DNA of 41,065 nucleotides, taken from assembly GCA_903908555.1 (NCBI GenBank), contig CAIVSG010000061.1:1-41065 (forward strand). Reading direction: 5' to 3'. The translations under genes and the position numbers were made by a program. Shown piece by piece: positions 28,393-38,391 of this stretch (positions are counted from its first letter, which is position 1; each line of letters opens with the position of its first letter). This DNA comes from an uncultured Chlorobiaceae bacterium. Its GTDB lineage: Bacteria; Bacteroidota; Chlorobiia; Chlorobiales; Chlorobiaceae. Under the pieces are notes generated by a model that worked only from the letters and a program-made list of their open reading frames with translations, searched no databases and had not been told where the DNA came from.

Positions 28393-29613
28393 CTACTCCT
28401 TCAGCATATCCTTCACCCTTTCGATTTTCCCGTCAACACTAACAGGTTTGATATTCAAAAGTCGACTGATCAATGGATAAATATCAATGGCGTTGAGCCC
28501 TTTAGCTGCATATCCGTTTTTGAATGATGGGCCGGCTGCATAAAAAATAGCGTGCATCTTTTTATCATTCGGATCATATCCATGTGAACCTTCAGCGACT
28601 CGGTCATCGTCTCTCAACTTGACACTCCATCCATTTTCAGCAAGGAGAACAAAGTCAAGGGTACGCGGGTTTTTTCCATAATGCAGCTCAGGGGGGATTT
28701 CGTCCGATTTCCAAACACGGGAGTGCGGAATCAGCTTCAATGCATTAAAAGCTTTTTGCCTGTTTTCATCTTTAACTTTAAACATCAATACCGGTGATGA
28801 GCCTTTGATTTGCGAAAACCATGCTGTATCAAGATAATCGCTCAAGTTCACCGATCTGATGCGGTTGGTAGCCTCCATTCCATGATCGGAGACAACAATG
28901 AAATCGATTCCAGAAAAAAAGGGAAGCCGTTTCAATTTCCCTGTAAATTCCGCAAGCTTATGGTCAAGGTCTACAAGACATTTTTTCACCTCTTCGCTTT
29001 CCGGGCCGTATTGATGGCCGGAAGCATCAGGTTCGTGCGAGTACAACAGAACCAGTTGTGGACGTTTATCCTCCGGTAGAGAAAGCCAGCTCATAACTGT
29101 ATCGATACGAGCGGAAAATGGGACTTTCTGATCATATTTTTTCCAATATGCAGGGGATATGCCTCTGATGGGAGCCTCGGAGCCAACCCAGAAAAACGAT
29201 GCCGTCCTCACACCCTGCTTTTCTGCAGTCACCCATATAGGTTCACCGCCATAAAACGATGCATCTTCAACTGCTGAACGGTCCCCGATGCTGTAGTGCA
29301 TCCCCGACTTAGGGTCATAAAAGCTGTTTGCCACTATGCCATGATTATCGGGATAGAGTCCCGTCGCAATTGTGTAATGATTGGGAAAAGTAATCGAGGG
29401 AAACGCCGGTTTCATATACTCAGCCCTTACTCCTACCCTGGCAAGACTATCTAAAGTGGCAAGCCGGACCATCTCGGGATAATCACTTCTGAACCCGTCC
29501 ATCGAGATCATGATAACGCAGGGCTTTGGTGCCCCGCATAAAGGCGTGTAACTGAGTATCATCATGTTGAGAACAATGCCCAACCTGACAATCCACCTCG
29601 TTTTGTTTTTCAT
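28393..29613 (-). CDS. Ectonucleotide pyrophosphatase/phosphodiesterase (alkaline phosphatase superfamily), exported
   Basis: Signal peptide; MISMDGFRSDY, PAFPSITFPNHYTIATGLYPDNHGIVANSFYDP, VVSDHGMEA, GSHGYDPNDKKMHAIFYAAGPSF. Confidence 0.92.
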   Translation of the reverse strand: MKNKTRWIVRLGIVLNMMILSYTPLCGAPKPCVIMISMDGFRSDYPEMVRLATLDSLARVGVRAEYMKPAFPSITFPNHYTIATGLYPDNHGIVANSFYDPKSGMHYSIGDRSAVEDASFYGGEPIWVTAEKQGVRTASFFWVGSEAPIRGISPAYWKKYDQKVPFSARIDTVMSWLSLPEDKRPQLVLLYSHEPDASGHQYGPESEEVKKCLVDLDHKLAEFTGKLKRLPFFSGIDFIVVSDHGMEATNRIRSVNLSDYLDTAWFSQIKGSSPVLMFKVKDENRQKAFNALKLIPHSRVWKSDEIPPELHYGKNPRTLDFVLLAENGWSVKLRDDDRVAEGSHGYDPNDKKMHAIFYAAGPSFKNGYAAKGLNAIDIYPLISRLLNIKPVSVDGKIERVKDMLKE

Positions 29614-29973
29614 TGTTGTTCTCCCTCTATCTAAATCAGTGAGTGGTTATTCATGAACGCTATCCACTATAAATAATGTAAATGGGTGAAATAATTTTTT
29701 ATGACACAAAGATGTAACAGAGATGCGGTGATAGAAAATGTTCACGGAAAACAGGCGATGTATGATTGCTTGCGGTAAAAAGCAGGAACTGCGAAGTCGA
29801 ATGCCTGGTGAATTTGACCAATAAGATGATGTCCACCGAGGCGGTAGAATGAATATAAATATCGGTCAAATAAAAGTTTTCAATCCCTTTATACCATGGT
29901 AACAAATGCGTAACACACCGAGATTATATTAGTTAAGTGACTTCTATTCCTTTTCACAATTAAAAAAAATGAT

Positions 29974-32691
29974 ATGAAACGTACGGTCAAGATATTTCAA
30001 GCCGTAGCACCGATATCGCTTTTTCTTGCCTTGGCAGGAATCAGTCCGGCTATGGCTGCCAATGTTATTATTGAAGGCAGGGTTATCGACAAGGAAACAC
30101 GGGAACCTCTGCCGGCCGCAACCGTGGTTGTCCAGGGCACTGCCCAAGGTGTGATAACCGATGCTGACGGAAAATTCAGGCTTGCAGTATCTGATGAAGG
30201 ATCGCTGAATTTCAAGGCATCCTACATCAGTTATCGTCCTGAATCCTTAAGCGCTCAAGTGACATCCCATAAACATAATTATCTCGAATTCCTGCTTTCT
30301 CAGGAGAATGTCCTTGCATCACAAATTGTGGTGCTTGCTGACAGGGCGAAAGAACGCGAGACTCCCGTAGCAGTTTCAAAAGTTTCTAAAGAACAGATCA
30401 AAAGCCAGCTGGGGTCTCAGGATATCCCTCTTGTACTGAACACAACACCCAGTGTCTATAGTACAATGCAGGGTGGTGGCGCCGGCGATGCCCGTATCAA
30501 CGTCCGTGGGTTTGACCAAAGGCACATGGGGATAATGATCAACGGTATACCAATCAATGATATGGAGAATGGCTGGGTCTACTGGTCGAACTGGGACGGT
30601 CTTGGTGACATCACCTCGTCGATACAGATGCAAAGAGGGCTGAGCGCTGTAAATCTTGCTGTCCCCGCTATCGGCGGAACGATGAATATCATTACTGATC
30701 CCACTGCCATGGAGTCAGGTCTAAGCTTGAAGCAGGAGTTCGGAAATGATGGGTTTTTAAAATCCACAGCTGTCGCTAATTCCGGACTTATCGATGGAAA
30801 GTATGCTGTGAGTGGCGCAATAGTCCGCAAGACAGGGGACGGAGCTGTTGACCACGCTTGGACCGATGCATCGGCATACTATCTTGGAGCTGCATGGAAC
30901 ATCAACAAAAATAACAGGCTGGAGTTCTATGCAATGGGTGCTCCTCAGAGTCATGGTCAGAACAACAACAAGCAAAATATTGGAGTCTATGACAGCCAAT
31001 ATGCAAAGTCTCTTGATGGCTACAGTCCAGCGGCACTCGTATCCTATCAGGAAAGAGGTCGAACTTACAACCAGAACTGGTCGCCGGTCAGTTCCTCCTA
31101 CCAGGGCCAGCAGTACTGGAATGGTTCAACGCATGACCGGTATGATGCGAATTATATCAATCAAGCCCAGAATTATTACCACAAACCACTCATTAACCTC
31201 AACTGGTATTCCCAGCTCTCTGAATCCCTCAATCTCCTTTCGACAGTTTACTATTCCGGTGGTACAGGCGGCGGTTCGGGAACACTCGGGACTATAAAAC
31301 AGTATAATGCCAATAACGTTGCAGGAACTGCTACACCTCTGCCATGGCGTTACGATTGGGATGCGACCATAGCGGCCAATAAAGCCCAGGCTGATGGACG
31401 TTCCCTTGGTATTTTGCGCAACAGTGTCAACAACCAGTGGACCATCGGCGCTTTGTCAAAACTGAACTACCAGGCGACAGAAAACTTGAAGCTTTCGACC
31501 GGTATTGATGCCAGAAAAGCGGAAATCGACCATTTCCAGGAAGTCAGAGATCTGCTTGGCGGGACTTATTACAATGACACCTACAATCAGTTTCAAACAT
31601 CTTCCAAGAAAGGCCTGGGAGAGAAGATTGCCTACAACAATACAAATAATGTGGATTGGCTTGGTACCTATGGTCAGGCCGAGTACAAGAGTGGAGATTT
31701 TACAAGCTACGGTACAGCAGGCATTTCCAGTATCAAGTACAAGTTTACAGACCATTTCAATAAGGATGCCAATGGCAATGAACGGGTTATATCAGCTGAT
31801 CCTGTGACAGGCTACCAGTTCAAGGGTGGGGTGAACTATAACATCACCAGTGAACTCAACCTTTTCACTAATATCGGGTATGTTGCAAAGGTGCCGATTT
31901 TTGACAATGTTATCGATGATGTCACTGGTCGTATTGTAAACGATCCAAAAAACGAGAAGTTCACCTCGTATGAAGCAGGGGCAGTCTACACTTCGCCAGA
32001 CAAGGATTTCAAAGTTCAGGGAAATGTCTATTACACTCAGTGGAAAGATCAGGCTCAAACTATGAATGTCATCAACGCTGACGGTAGTGATGGTCAGGTC
32101 TTTCTTAACGGTCTGAATTCCCGATACTACGGACTTGAACTGGAGGCTGCCTGGCAACCTTCAAGATTTGTCAAGTTTGATGCTGCCGGCTCATTAGGTA
32201 ACTGGATGTATACCAATGATGTTAATGGTACCTATAATGATAAACCGGGACATGTCATACCCTATACATACTATATCAATGGGTTGAAGGTCGGTGATGC
32301 CCCTCAAACCCAATTCTCCCTTGCAGCGACGGTCTACCCTGTCAGCAGACTCTCTCTCCAGCTGGTAATGAAGCATTACCGCGATCATTATGCATCCTGG
32401 GATCCATTCACAAGAACAGCACTTGAGAATGGAGCGCGTCCTCAAAGCTGGAAGATTCCTGATTACAGTGTGTTTGATCTGCATGCATCATATCGGCTGC
32501 CGCTTGAAACAAAGAAAACAGAAGTCCGTCTTTTTGCGCATGTATTCAACCTCTTTAACACAGTTTACGTTCAAGAGGCAGTAGACAATGCGAGCTATGC
32601 CAAATTTGATTCCAATCACAGCGCCGATGATGTCGGCGTCTTTCTTGGACTGTCAAGATCATGGAATGCCGGTGTAGAGGTGACCTTCTGA
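29974..32691 (+). CDS. TonB-dependent outer membrane receptor with N-terminal carboxypeptidase-regulatory-like domain
   Basis: Signal peptide; VIEGRVIDKETREPLPAATVVVQGTAQGVITDADGKF; plug RINVRGFDQRHMGIMINGIPINDMENGWVYWSNWDGL; C-terminal WNAGVEVTF. Confidence 0.95.
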   Translation: MKRTVKIFQAVAPISLFLALAGISPAMAANVIIEGRVIDKETREPLPAATVVVQGTAQGVITDADGKFRLAVSDEGSLNFKASYISYRPESLSAQVTSHKHNYLEFLLSQENVLASQIVVLADRAKERETPVAVSKVSKEQIKSQLGSQDIPLVLNTTPSVYSTMQGGGAGDARINVRGFDQRHMGIMINGIPINDMENGWVYWSNWDGLGDITSSIQMQRGLSAVNLAVPAIGGTMNIITDPTAMESGLSLKQEFGNDGFLKSTAVANSGLIDGKYAVSGAIVRKTGDGAVDHAWTDASAYYLGAAWNINKNNRLEFYAMGAPQSHGQNNNKQNIGVYDSQYAKSLDGYSPAALVSYQERGRTYNQNWSPVSSSYQGQQYWNGSTHDRYDANYINQAQNYYHKPLINLNWYSQLSESLNLLSTVYYSGGTGGGSGTLGTIKQYNANNVAGTATPLPWRYDWDATIAANKAQADGRSLGILRNSVNNQWTIGALSKLNYQATENLKLSTGIDARKAEIDHFQEVRDLLGGTYYNDTYNQFQTSSKKGLGEKIAYNNTNNVDWLGTYGQAEYKSGDFTSYGTAGISSIKYKFTDHFNKDANGNERVISADPVTGYQFKGGVNYNITSELNLFTNIGYVAKVPIFDNVIDDVTGRIVNDPKNEKFTSYEAGAVYTSPDKDFKVQGNVYYTQWKDQAQTMNVINADGSDGQVFLNGLNSRYYGLELEAAWQPSRFVKFDAAGSLGNWMYTNDVNGTYNDKPGHVIPYTYYINGLKVGDAPQTQFSLAATVYPVSRLSLQLVMKHYRDHYASWDPFTRTALENGARPQSWKIPDYSVFDLHASYRLPLETKKTEVRLFAHVFNLFNTVYVQEAVDNASYAKFDSNHSADDVGVFLGLSRSWNAGVEVTF

Positions 32692-32709
32692 GGCCTTGTT
32701 GAACAGCAA

Positions 32710-32751
32710 GAAACAGCAAAAGGCGACTTGAAAGTCGCCTTTTGCTGTTTC
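32710..32751. terminator. Bidirectional terminator: perfect 19-bp stem, 4-nt loop
   Basis: GAAACAGCAAAAGGCGACT-TGAA-AGTCGCCTTTTGCTGTTTC lies between convergent genes ending at 32691 (+) and 32801 (-). Confidence 0.85.
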
Positions 32752-32800
32752 AGTATTTCATCAACTCTTCGTAAGGGCAGAGATGCCCCCAGGGGAAAAG

Positions 32801-33802
32801 TTATGCTAAAACGTTACCCTTTACATTCTTGGTCACCCTGATCTCTTCCTCGACAAAGGGCTGCGCATTCTCCTCACAAAGAAAATCCCCTCCGACTTTT
32901 TTCAGCTCGCATTCTAAAGTTGCAAGCTGATTGCCAGAACAATTGAAAGTTCCTTTCACTTTTTTAGGTGCTCCTGAAAGTGATGTCAACTGATTCATTG
33001 AACAATCAAAATTTCCTTTGACTTTTTCAGGAGATCTTTTTAGCGAGGTAAGCATGTTGCCGGAACACTCAAATGCTTCAACCTCTTGCGGTGTGCCTTT
33101 AAGCGAGGTAAGCTGGTTACACGAGCAATTGAAATTGCCTTTAACCTTCTTGGGCGATCCCTTGAGAGAGGTCAGCTGATTTCCTGAACAATCAAAACTG
33201 CCGAAAACTTCACGGGGTGCGCCTTCAAGTGAAAGCAATTGGTTCCCGGAACAGTAAAAATCTCCGAAAATGATTTCCGGTGAATCTTTGAGCGTGATAA
33301 GATGATTGTATGAACAATCAAAATCACCACCCACTATCTTTGGCGACCCTTCAATAGTTTCCAACTGGTTCCTCGAACAATTGAAGTCTCCCTCAACAAG
33401 TTCAGGACAACCTGTAAGAATAGTTCCAGCACTTGACACGATCTCTTCTTTCAATGACTTCAACTTGTTTCCTGAACAGGAAAAATCACCCATAACAAAA
33501 ACCGGGCACCCTGCAAGAGAGGACAGGTGATTGTTTGAACAATCATAATCGCCTTTAACTTCCTCCGGGCCACCATCGAGTGATTTCAATTGGTTTGATG
33601 AACAATTAAAATCCCCTTTGATCTTTTTGGGCGCCCCCGCAAGTGACGGCAGTTTATTTCCCGAACAATTGAAATTTCCCTTGACTTTTTCGGGACAGCC
33701 ATCTAATGAGGTTAATCCTTTATTCGAACAATCGATGTCGTCACGGCCATCAATGGCGCCCATGACATCGGCGAACGATAGTTGTGTGACTTTTTTAGCC
33801 AT
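32801..33802 (-). CDS. Cysteine-ladder leucine-rich-repeat protein
   Basis: About 13 tandem 21-aa repeats, consensus [FY][ND]CSxNxLxSLxGxPxxVxG[DN]. Confidence 0.85.
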   Translation of the reverse strand: MAKKVTQLSFADVMGAIDGRDDIDCSNKGLTSLDGCPEKVKGNFNCSGNKLPSLAGAPKKIKGDFNCSSNQLKSLDGGPEEVKGDYDCSNNHLSSLAGCPVFVMGDFSCSGNKLKSLKEEIVSSAGTILTGCPELVEGDFNCSRNQLETIEGSPKIVGGDFDCSYNHLITLKDSPEIIFGDFYCSGNQLLSLEGAPREVFGSFDCSGNQLTSLKGSPKKVKGNFNCSCNQLTSLKGTPQEVEAFECSGNMLTSLKRSPEKVKGNFDCSMNQLTSLSGAPKKVKGTFNCSGNQLATLECELKKVGGDFLCEENAQPFVEEEIRVTKNVKGNVLA

Positions 33803-33879
33803 AATGATATCAAAATAAATTTAGCAGTAATAACGCCTGTGTTCCTAATGCTAAACAATCGTAATGAATAAGCAAAAAA

Positions 33880-34551
33880 TTAGTTTGCGAGGTCTTCGTA
33901 ATCATCTTTATGATGAGCAATTTCTCCGGTAACCATATAAATAACCTCTTGGGCAATCTTTGATGCATGGTCGGCCATACGCTCGATATACCTGGAAATG
34001 CTTAAAGCATCAGCAAGCTTTTCAACATCTGCGTCCTGGCTTTTCATTAACGTTGTTACCTTGTTAAAAACAAAGCGATGCATTGCATCAATCTTTTCAT
34101 CATGAGCACAAACCTCTTCAGCGAGGGCGCGGTCTTGTAAGACAAATGCATCAATTGACTTTTTAACCATATCACCGGTGTGCATACTCATCTTCTCAAA
34201 CTCCAGTGTTTCAAGCAGTTCCGGAGCTAATTCCAACATGAGATCAATAATATGCAGAGAAAGTTCATCGATACGCACAAGATCATCATTGATCATGAGA
34301 ATTGTAACAATGGTGCGCAAATCCTTTGCCACAGGATGATGCATTGCCAAAAACGCAATACAGCGCTCCTCAAGGTCAATTTCTTCACTATCAAGCTCTT
34401 TTTGCGCAAGCTTGATGCTGGGAACACCGTTTGTGTCATGGTATTTAACTGCACGCAGTGCCTCAGATAAATGCCCTACGATCTTATCGGAGATGTCAAC
34501 AAGAACCAGGGAAAGTTCTTTTATATAAAGATGAACCGGCCTGTCAGGCAT
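33880..34551 (-). CDS. phoU: PhoU-family phosphate regulatory protein
   Basis: IDLEERCIAFLAMHHPVAKDLRTIVTILMINDDLVRIDELSLHI, ISRYIERMADHASKIAQEVIYMVTGE. Confidence 0.93.
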   Translation of the reverse strand: MPDRPVHLYIKELSLVLVDISDKIVGHLSEALRAVKYHDTNGVPSIKLAQKELDSEEIDLEERCIAFLAMHHPVAKDLRTIVTILMINDDLVRIDELSLHIIDLMLELAPELLETLEFEKMSMHTGDMVKKSIDAFVLQDRALAEEVCAHDEKIDAMHRFVFNKVTTLMKSQDADVEKLADALSISRYIERMADHASKIAQEVIYMVTGEIAHHKDDYEDLAN

Positions 34552-34820
34552 AATAAGGAGTTTGTAAAAATTGTTAAAGACCGAAATAGTTATAATTGCT
34601 ATGCACTCAATTTACACTCTTTCAAAATGCAGGCAAAGCTCTATAAGTTGCTCAGCACCTATAGACAGCTGATTACCGGAGAATTTGCATAAATGTAACA
34701 AGGTCTCTCTTGTCATGTTCATGAGAAATCGGTAAAATTTAGTGTTCAAATATCAAGGTGTTGTATGAGTTATACGTATCTGTTTTTACTTGCTGACTAA
34801 TCAATTAACAGGGAGAACCC

Positions 34821-35006
34821 ATGGCAAAAGGATCGAACACCGCTGATGTATTGGCGCCGGAGTTGTACGAACAAGTTGTTTCAGCCTCTGAGCAACATGC
34901 TGAAGAGATCAGGCTTGCTGCTTACTATCTTTGGGAATCGAAAGGAAGAAACAATGGCTCAGATGTCGAAGACTGGATTGAGGCATTAGAGCTTGTAAAC
35001 GATTGA
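34821..35006 (+). CDS. DUF2934 family small protein
   Basis: EEIRLAAYYLWESKGRNNGSDVEDWIEALE matches the DUF2934 pattern. Confidence 0.75.
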   Translation: MAKGSNTADVLAPELYEQVVSASEQHAEEIRLAAYYLWESKGRNNGSDVEDWIEALELVND

Positions 35007-35028
35007 CAACTGGCAGTATTGATCATTC

Positions 35029-35065
35029 CAAAAAAAGGTCACTTATCCTTGGGTGGCCTTTTTTC
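35029..35065 (+). terminator. Rho-independent terminator
   Basis: AAAAAAAGGTCAC ... GTGGCCTTTTTTC, stem with one G-T wobble and a T-run after the 34821-35006 gene. Confidence 0.75.
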
Positions 35066-35210
35066 TTGCTGACTCCGATGAAACTGATGAATTGCGTCAG
35101 CGTTTTCTCTCATCATTGTCATTCCGAACTCCTGTGAGGAATCTATTCCAATGTCATCCGGAAGAATTGAGGGATCTCTCTTTTTCCACTCCACTCTAAA
35201 CTATTCGATT

Positions 35211-35435
35211 ATGAAAATGGGTATATGGAACGAAATTGTTTGCCGTCTGGCAGAAAAGGGAATAACTGAACATCATGCAGCACTTTATATCCCACACTTT
35301 CAGACCGGTGATTATAATGAGCTGAACCCATTGGAATGGCACTCCCTTATACAACTCCTTTACGATGAAGCAGAAAAACGCGGCCTTGATGAGGCTGTTG
35401 AGACCGCTTACATTGAACGTAGTTATAAAGAGTAA
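35211..35435 (+). CDS. Hypothetical small protein
   Basis: MKMGIWNEIVCRLAEKGITEHHAALYIPHFQTGDYNELNPLEWHSLIQLLYDEAEKRG...; ORF opens at 35151 but 35211 looks like the start. Confidence 0.55.
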   Translation: MKMGIWNEIVCRLAEKGITEHHAALYIPHFQTGDYNELNPLEWHSLIQLLYDEAEKRGLDEAVETAYIERSYKE

Positions 35436-35566
35436 ATCAATACTTCGTCCTTCCTGTTACATGTTTGAAAACAATAGCGTGATGAGGCTAAAAGTATAGA
35501 TCAACGTGATATATTTGTACATCATTTTTAACTGTCTGAAAAAATTCAACATAAAATATTCACCTA

Positions 35567-35887
35567 ATGACTGATATATCAATATGGCCTAAAACGATCA
35601 ATGAGGGCGTAGAGCTGATGATCGATACCATGAGTGACGTAGATAAAAGGGACCTTATGAATGCTAAAAAGGAAGAGCTCTCCCGCTTCCATTATACTCT
35701 GGGCATGCTTATCTGCGGATGGTTCGGGCTTTATAACGGCAACAAAGTCCTGCTCGAAGCCTGCGCCAATACCCGGAAAAATGAGATCGAACGCCTCGTT
35801 TTTCAAAATGACCCTGAAGAGGCCGCGATGATTATTGTTGAAGCAATATGGAACCGGCTGAGGGCAGACATGAAGGTTCCTGTATAA
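35567..35887 (+). CDS. DUF6794-like protein
   Basis: WPKTINEGVELMIDTMSDVDKRDLMNAKKEELSRFHYTLGMLICGWFGLYNGNKVLLEAC ... DPEEAAMIIVEAIWNRLR. Confidence 0.6.
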   Translation: MTDISIWPKTINEGVELMIDTMSDVDKRDLMNAKKEELSRFHYTLGMLICGWFGLYNGNKVLLEACANTRKNEIERLVFQNDPEEAAMIIVEAIWNRLRADMKVPV

Positions 35888-35930
35888 GCCTGCGCCCTGA
35901 TTCAGCGTCACAGCAGGGAGCGTTTTTTAT

Positions 35931-35964
35931 AGTTCCTATAGGTCTTATCAGTCCTATAGGAACT
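35931..35964. repeat. 12-bp inverted repeat AGTTCCTATAGG-(10 nt)-CCTATAGGAACT
   Basis: Perfect stem read directly; internal TATAGGTCTTAT shared with 15117-15135. May also serve as a terminator of the upstream gene. Confidence 0.7.
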
Positions 35965-36017
35965 ATTCTTTTTCTTCTCTTTATTTCAATAGTTCAAATA
36001 ATATTGTATTATAGGGT

Positions 36018-36377
36018 ATGAAAAATATCATTGCGACAACTATATTTGAATCGCTCTCATCCGGTGTAAGGCTGGATGTCTATCGATTACTCGTCAAGAA
36101 AGGCCCCGAAGGTATGGTGGCAGGGGAGATTGGTTCAGCGCTTGACGTGCCGCCGACAAATCTTTCCTTCCATCTTAAAACTCTCACGCATACCGGTCTC
36201 CTTACCGTGGAGCAGGAAGGTCGCTTTCAGCGCTATCGGGCAAATCTTCCGTTAATGCTTGAAGTGATTGCCTACCTCACCGAGGAGTGCTGTGGCGGCA
36301 AGCTGGAAGAGTGCGTCGATTTCAGTGCTCAATCAATTTGTCCGCAGTGCATTGACACGTCATCAGACAAAAAATAA
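36018..36377 (+). CDS. arsR: ArsR-family transcriptional regulator
   Basis: LSSGVRLDVYRLLVKKGPEGMVAGEIGSALDVPPTNLSFHLKTLTHTGLLTVEQEGRFQRYRA; C-terminal CC...C; first gene of the ars operon. Confidence 0.92.
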   Translation: MKNIIATTIFESLSSGVRLDVYRLLVKKGPEGMVAGEIGSALDVPPTNLSFHLKTLTHTGLLTVEQEGRFQRYRANLPLMLEVIAYLTEECCGGKLEECVDFSAQSICPQCIDTSSDKK

Positions 36378-36404
36378 ATTCCTAATCCATTTATATCGTT
36401 TACC

Positions 36405-36833
36405 ATGAAGAAATCAGTTCTCATTCTCTGTACCGGCAACTCATGCCGCAGCCAGATGGCCGAGGGTTTTCTCCGTTCATTTGGCAGTGCTATCGACGTC
36501 TATTCCGCTGGCACAAAACCCGCAGAGTCAGTTCATCCGATTGCCGTGAAGGTTATGCTCGAAGAGTGGATCGATATCAGTTTGTACAAACCAAAAAGCG
36601 TAGACGAATTTCTCCAGAGACCATTCGACTATGTCATAACTGTTTGCGATGCGGCAAAAGAGTCCTGCCCGCTCTTTACCGGCGCGGTGGAGCATCGGCT
36701 GCATATCGGGTTTGATGACCCGGCTGAAGCCACGGGTACCCAGGAAGAAAAGCTTGCAGAATTCCGGCGGGTGCGCAACGAAATCAACCAGCGTTTTCGA
36801 AAGTTTTATAACGATAATCTAACTGGGAAATGA
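36405..36833 (+). CDS. arsC: Arsenate reductase, LMW-phosphatase type
   Basis: [34 protein letters not shown]. Confidence 0.93.
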   Translation: MKKSVLILCTGNSCRSQMAEGFLRSFGSAIDVYSAGTKPAESVHPIAVKVMLEEWIDISLYKPKSVDEFLQRPFDYVITVCDAAKESCPLFTGAVEHRLHIGFDDPAEATGTQEEKLAEFRRVRNEINQRFRKFYNDNLTGK

Positions 36834-36837
36834 CGCT

Positions 36838-37893
36838 ATGAGCAAAGCAGTAAAACAGCTTTCATTTCTTGATCGCTACCTGACCCTCTGGATTTTTCTT
36901 GCCATGGCGGCAGGTGTGCTGTCGGGCTATCTATTCCCTGGTATTCCGGGGTTCTGGAACCTTTTTCAGTCAGGCACAACCAATATCCTTATAGCTGCAG
37001 GACTCATTGTCATGATGTATCCTCCGCTTGCAAAGGTAAAGTATGAGGAACTGGGAGATGTGTTTCGCAACACAAAAGTGCTTGCACTGTCTTTAGTGCA
37101 GAACTGGGTGATCGGACCTGTTCTTATGTTCGTCCTGGCAGTGCTTCTGCTCTCCGATATGCCTCACTACATGGCAGGCCTCATCATGATTGGCCTTGCC
37201 CGCTGCATTGCCATGGTCATTGTCTGGAACGAACTTGCCAAAGGGGATACGGAGTATGCCGCCGGACTTGTTGCCTTTAACTCGGTTTTTCAGGTTCTCT
37301 TTTTCCCTCTCTATGCCTGGATTTTTCTGACGGTACTGCCAAAGTGGCTGGGTCTTGCCTCATTTGCTGTTGACATTTCCATAGCGGACATTGCCACGTC
37401 AGTCTTTATCTATCTTGGTATTCCCTTTATTGCGGGCTTCCTGACCCGTTTTGTCATGCTTCGCCTGAAAGGAAAGGAGTGGTATGAGGGTGAGTTCATT
37501 CCCCGCATCAGTCCGCTAACGCTTGTTGCGCTGCTTTTCACCATTGTCGTCATGTTTTCACTGAAGGGGGAATATATTGTTAAAATACCAATGGATGTGG
37601 TGCGTATTGCTATACCTCTCTTGCTCTATTTCGTGATTATGTTTCTGCTTTCGTTTTATATGGGAAAGAAAGTCGGGGCGGATTATTCCAAAACAGCAAC
37701 ACTCTCATTTACGGCAGCAAGCAACAACTTCGAACTGGCTATTGCGGTAGCCATAGCAGTTTTCGGCATCAATTCCGGAGAAGCGTTTGCAGCAGTGATA
37801 GGTCCGCTGGTTGAGGTTCCAGCCCTGATAGCACTGGTCAATGTCGCGCTCTGGTTCAAGAGCAAATATTTTGGTGAAACAATAGAAGCCTGA
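36838..37893 (+). CDS. acr3: ACR3-family arsenite efflux transporter
   Basis: About 10 TM helices; [53 protein letters not shown]. Confidence 0.95.
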   Translation: MSKAVKQLSFLDRYLTLWIFLAMAAGVLSGYLFPGIPGFWNLFQSGTTNILIAAGLIVMMYPPLAKVKYEELGDVFRNTKVLALSLVQNWVIGPVLMFVLAVLLLSDMPHYMAGLIMIGLARCIAMVIVWNELAKGDTEYAAGLVAFNSVFQVLFFPLYAWIFLTVLPKWLGLASFAVDISIADIATSVFIYLGIPFIAGFLTRFVMLRLKGKEWYEGEFIPRISPLTLVALLFTIVVMFSLKGEYIVKIPMDVVRIAIPLLLYFVIMFLLSFYMGKKVGADYSKTATLSFTAASNNFELAIAVAIAVFGINSGEAFAAVIGPLVEVPALIALVNVALWFKSKYFGETIEA

Positions 37894-37920
37894 TATCAAC
37901 ACATTATTCATCATTCTATC

Positions 37921-38379
37921 ATGCAAAAAAAACAAAACGTGCTTTTTCTCTGTACCGGCAACTCTTGCCGGAGCCAGATGGCCGAAGGATTACTTCGGAA
38001 CCTGGCAGGGGAGCGATTCGAAGCTTTAAGTGCAGGGCTTGAACCGAACCATGAAGTTCATCCTTTGGCGATACAGGTTATGCAGGAAATTGGTATTGAT
38101 ATAAGTGCTCAAAAACCTAAAGCAGTGGATATCTATCTTGGCAAAACTCCGATTCATTACCTGATGATTGTGTGCAACAAGGCACAGTCAACCTGCCCTC
38201 GAATTTGGCCGGGACTGCCTAATGAAAAACGATATTACTGGCCAGTCACCGATCCGGCGGCGACTTCCGGAACAACGGAAGAGCAACTTGCGGTTTTCCG
38301 TGAGGTTCGTGACGAACTACAGGAGAAAATAACCTTATGGCTTAACGACGTTTCAGTGTCAGCTTCAATTAACAGCTAA
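37921..38379 (+). CDS. arsC: Second LMW-phosphatase-type arsenate reductase
   Basis: [63 protein letters not shown]. Confidence 0.92.
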   Translation: MQKKQNVLFLCTGNSCRSQMAEGLLRNLAGERFEALSAGLEPNHEVHPLAIQVMQEIGIDISAQKPKAVDIYLGKTPIHYLMIVCNKAQSTCPRIWPGLPNEKRYYWPVTDPAATSGTTEEQLAVFREVRDELQEKITLWLNDVSVSASINS

Positions 38380-38391
38380 TCAAGGTTTAAG

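Noticed and set aside
29640-29973. Cobalamin or other riboswitch upstream of the TonB receptor
   Set aside because: No B12-box-like or other recognisable riboswitch core seen by eye; a covariance-model search would be needed.
33306-33530. Plus-strand ORF with SPSTSSGQ, and CPELVEG in the LRR protein, suggesting a REP insertion
   Set aside because: These peptides are common products of REP palindromes, but GCPELVEGD fits the LRR consensus exactly, so no insertion of that type is needed.
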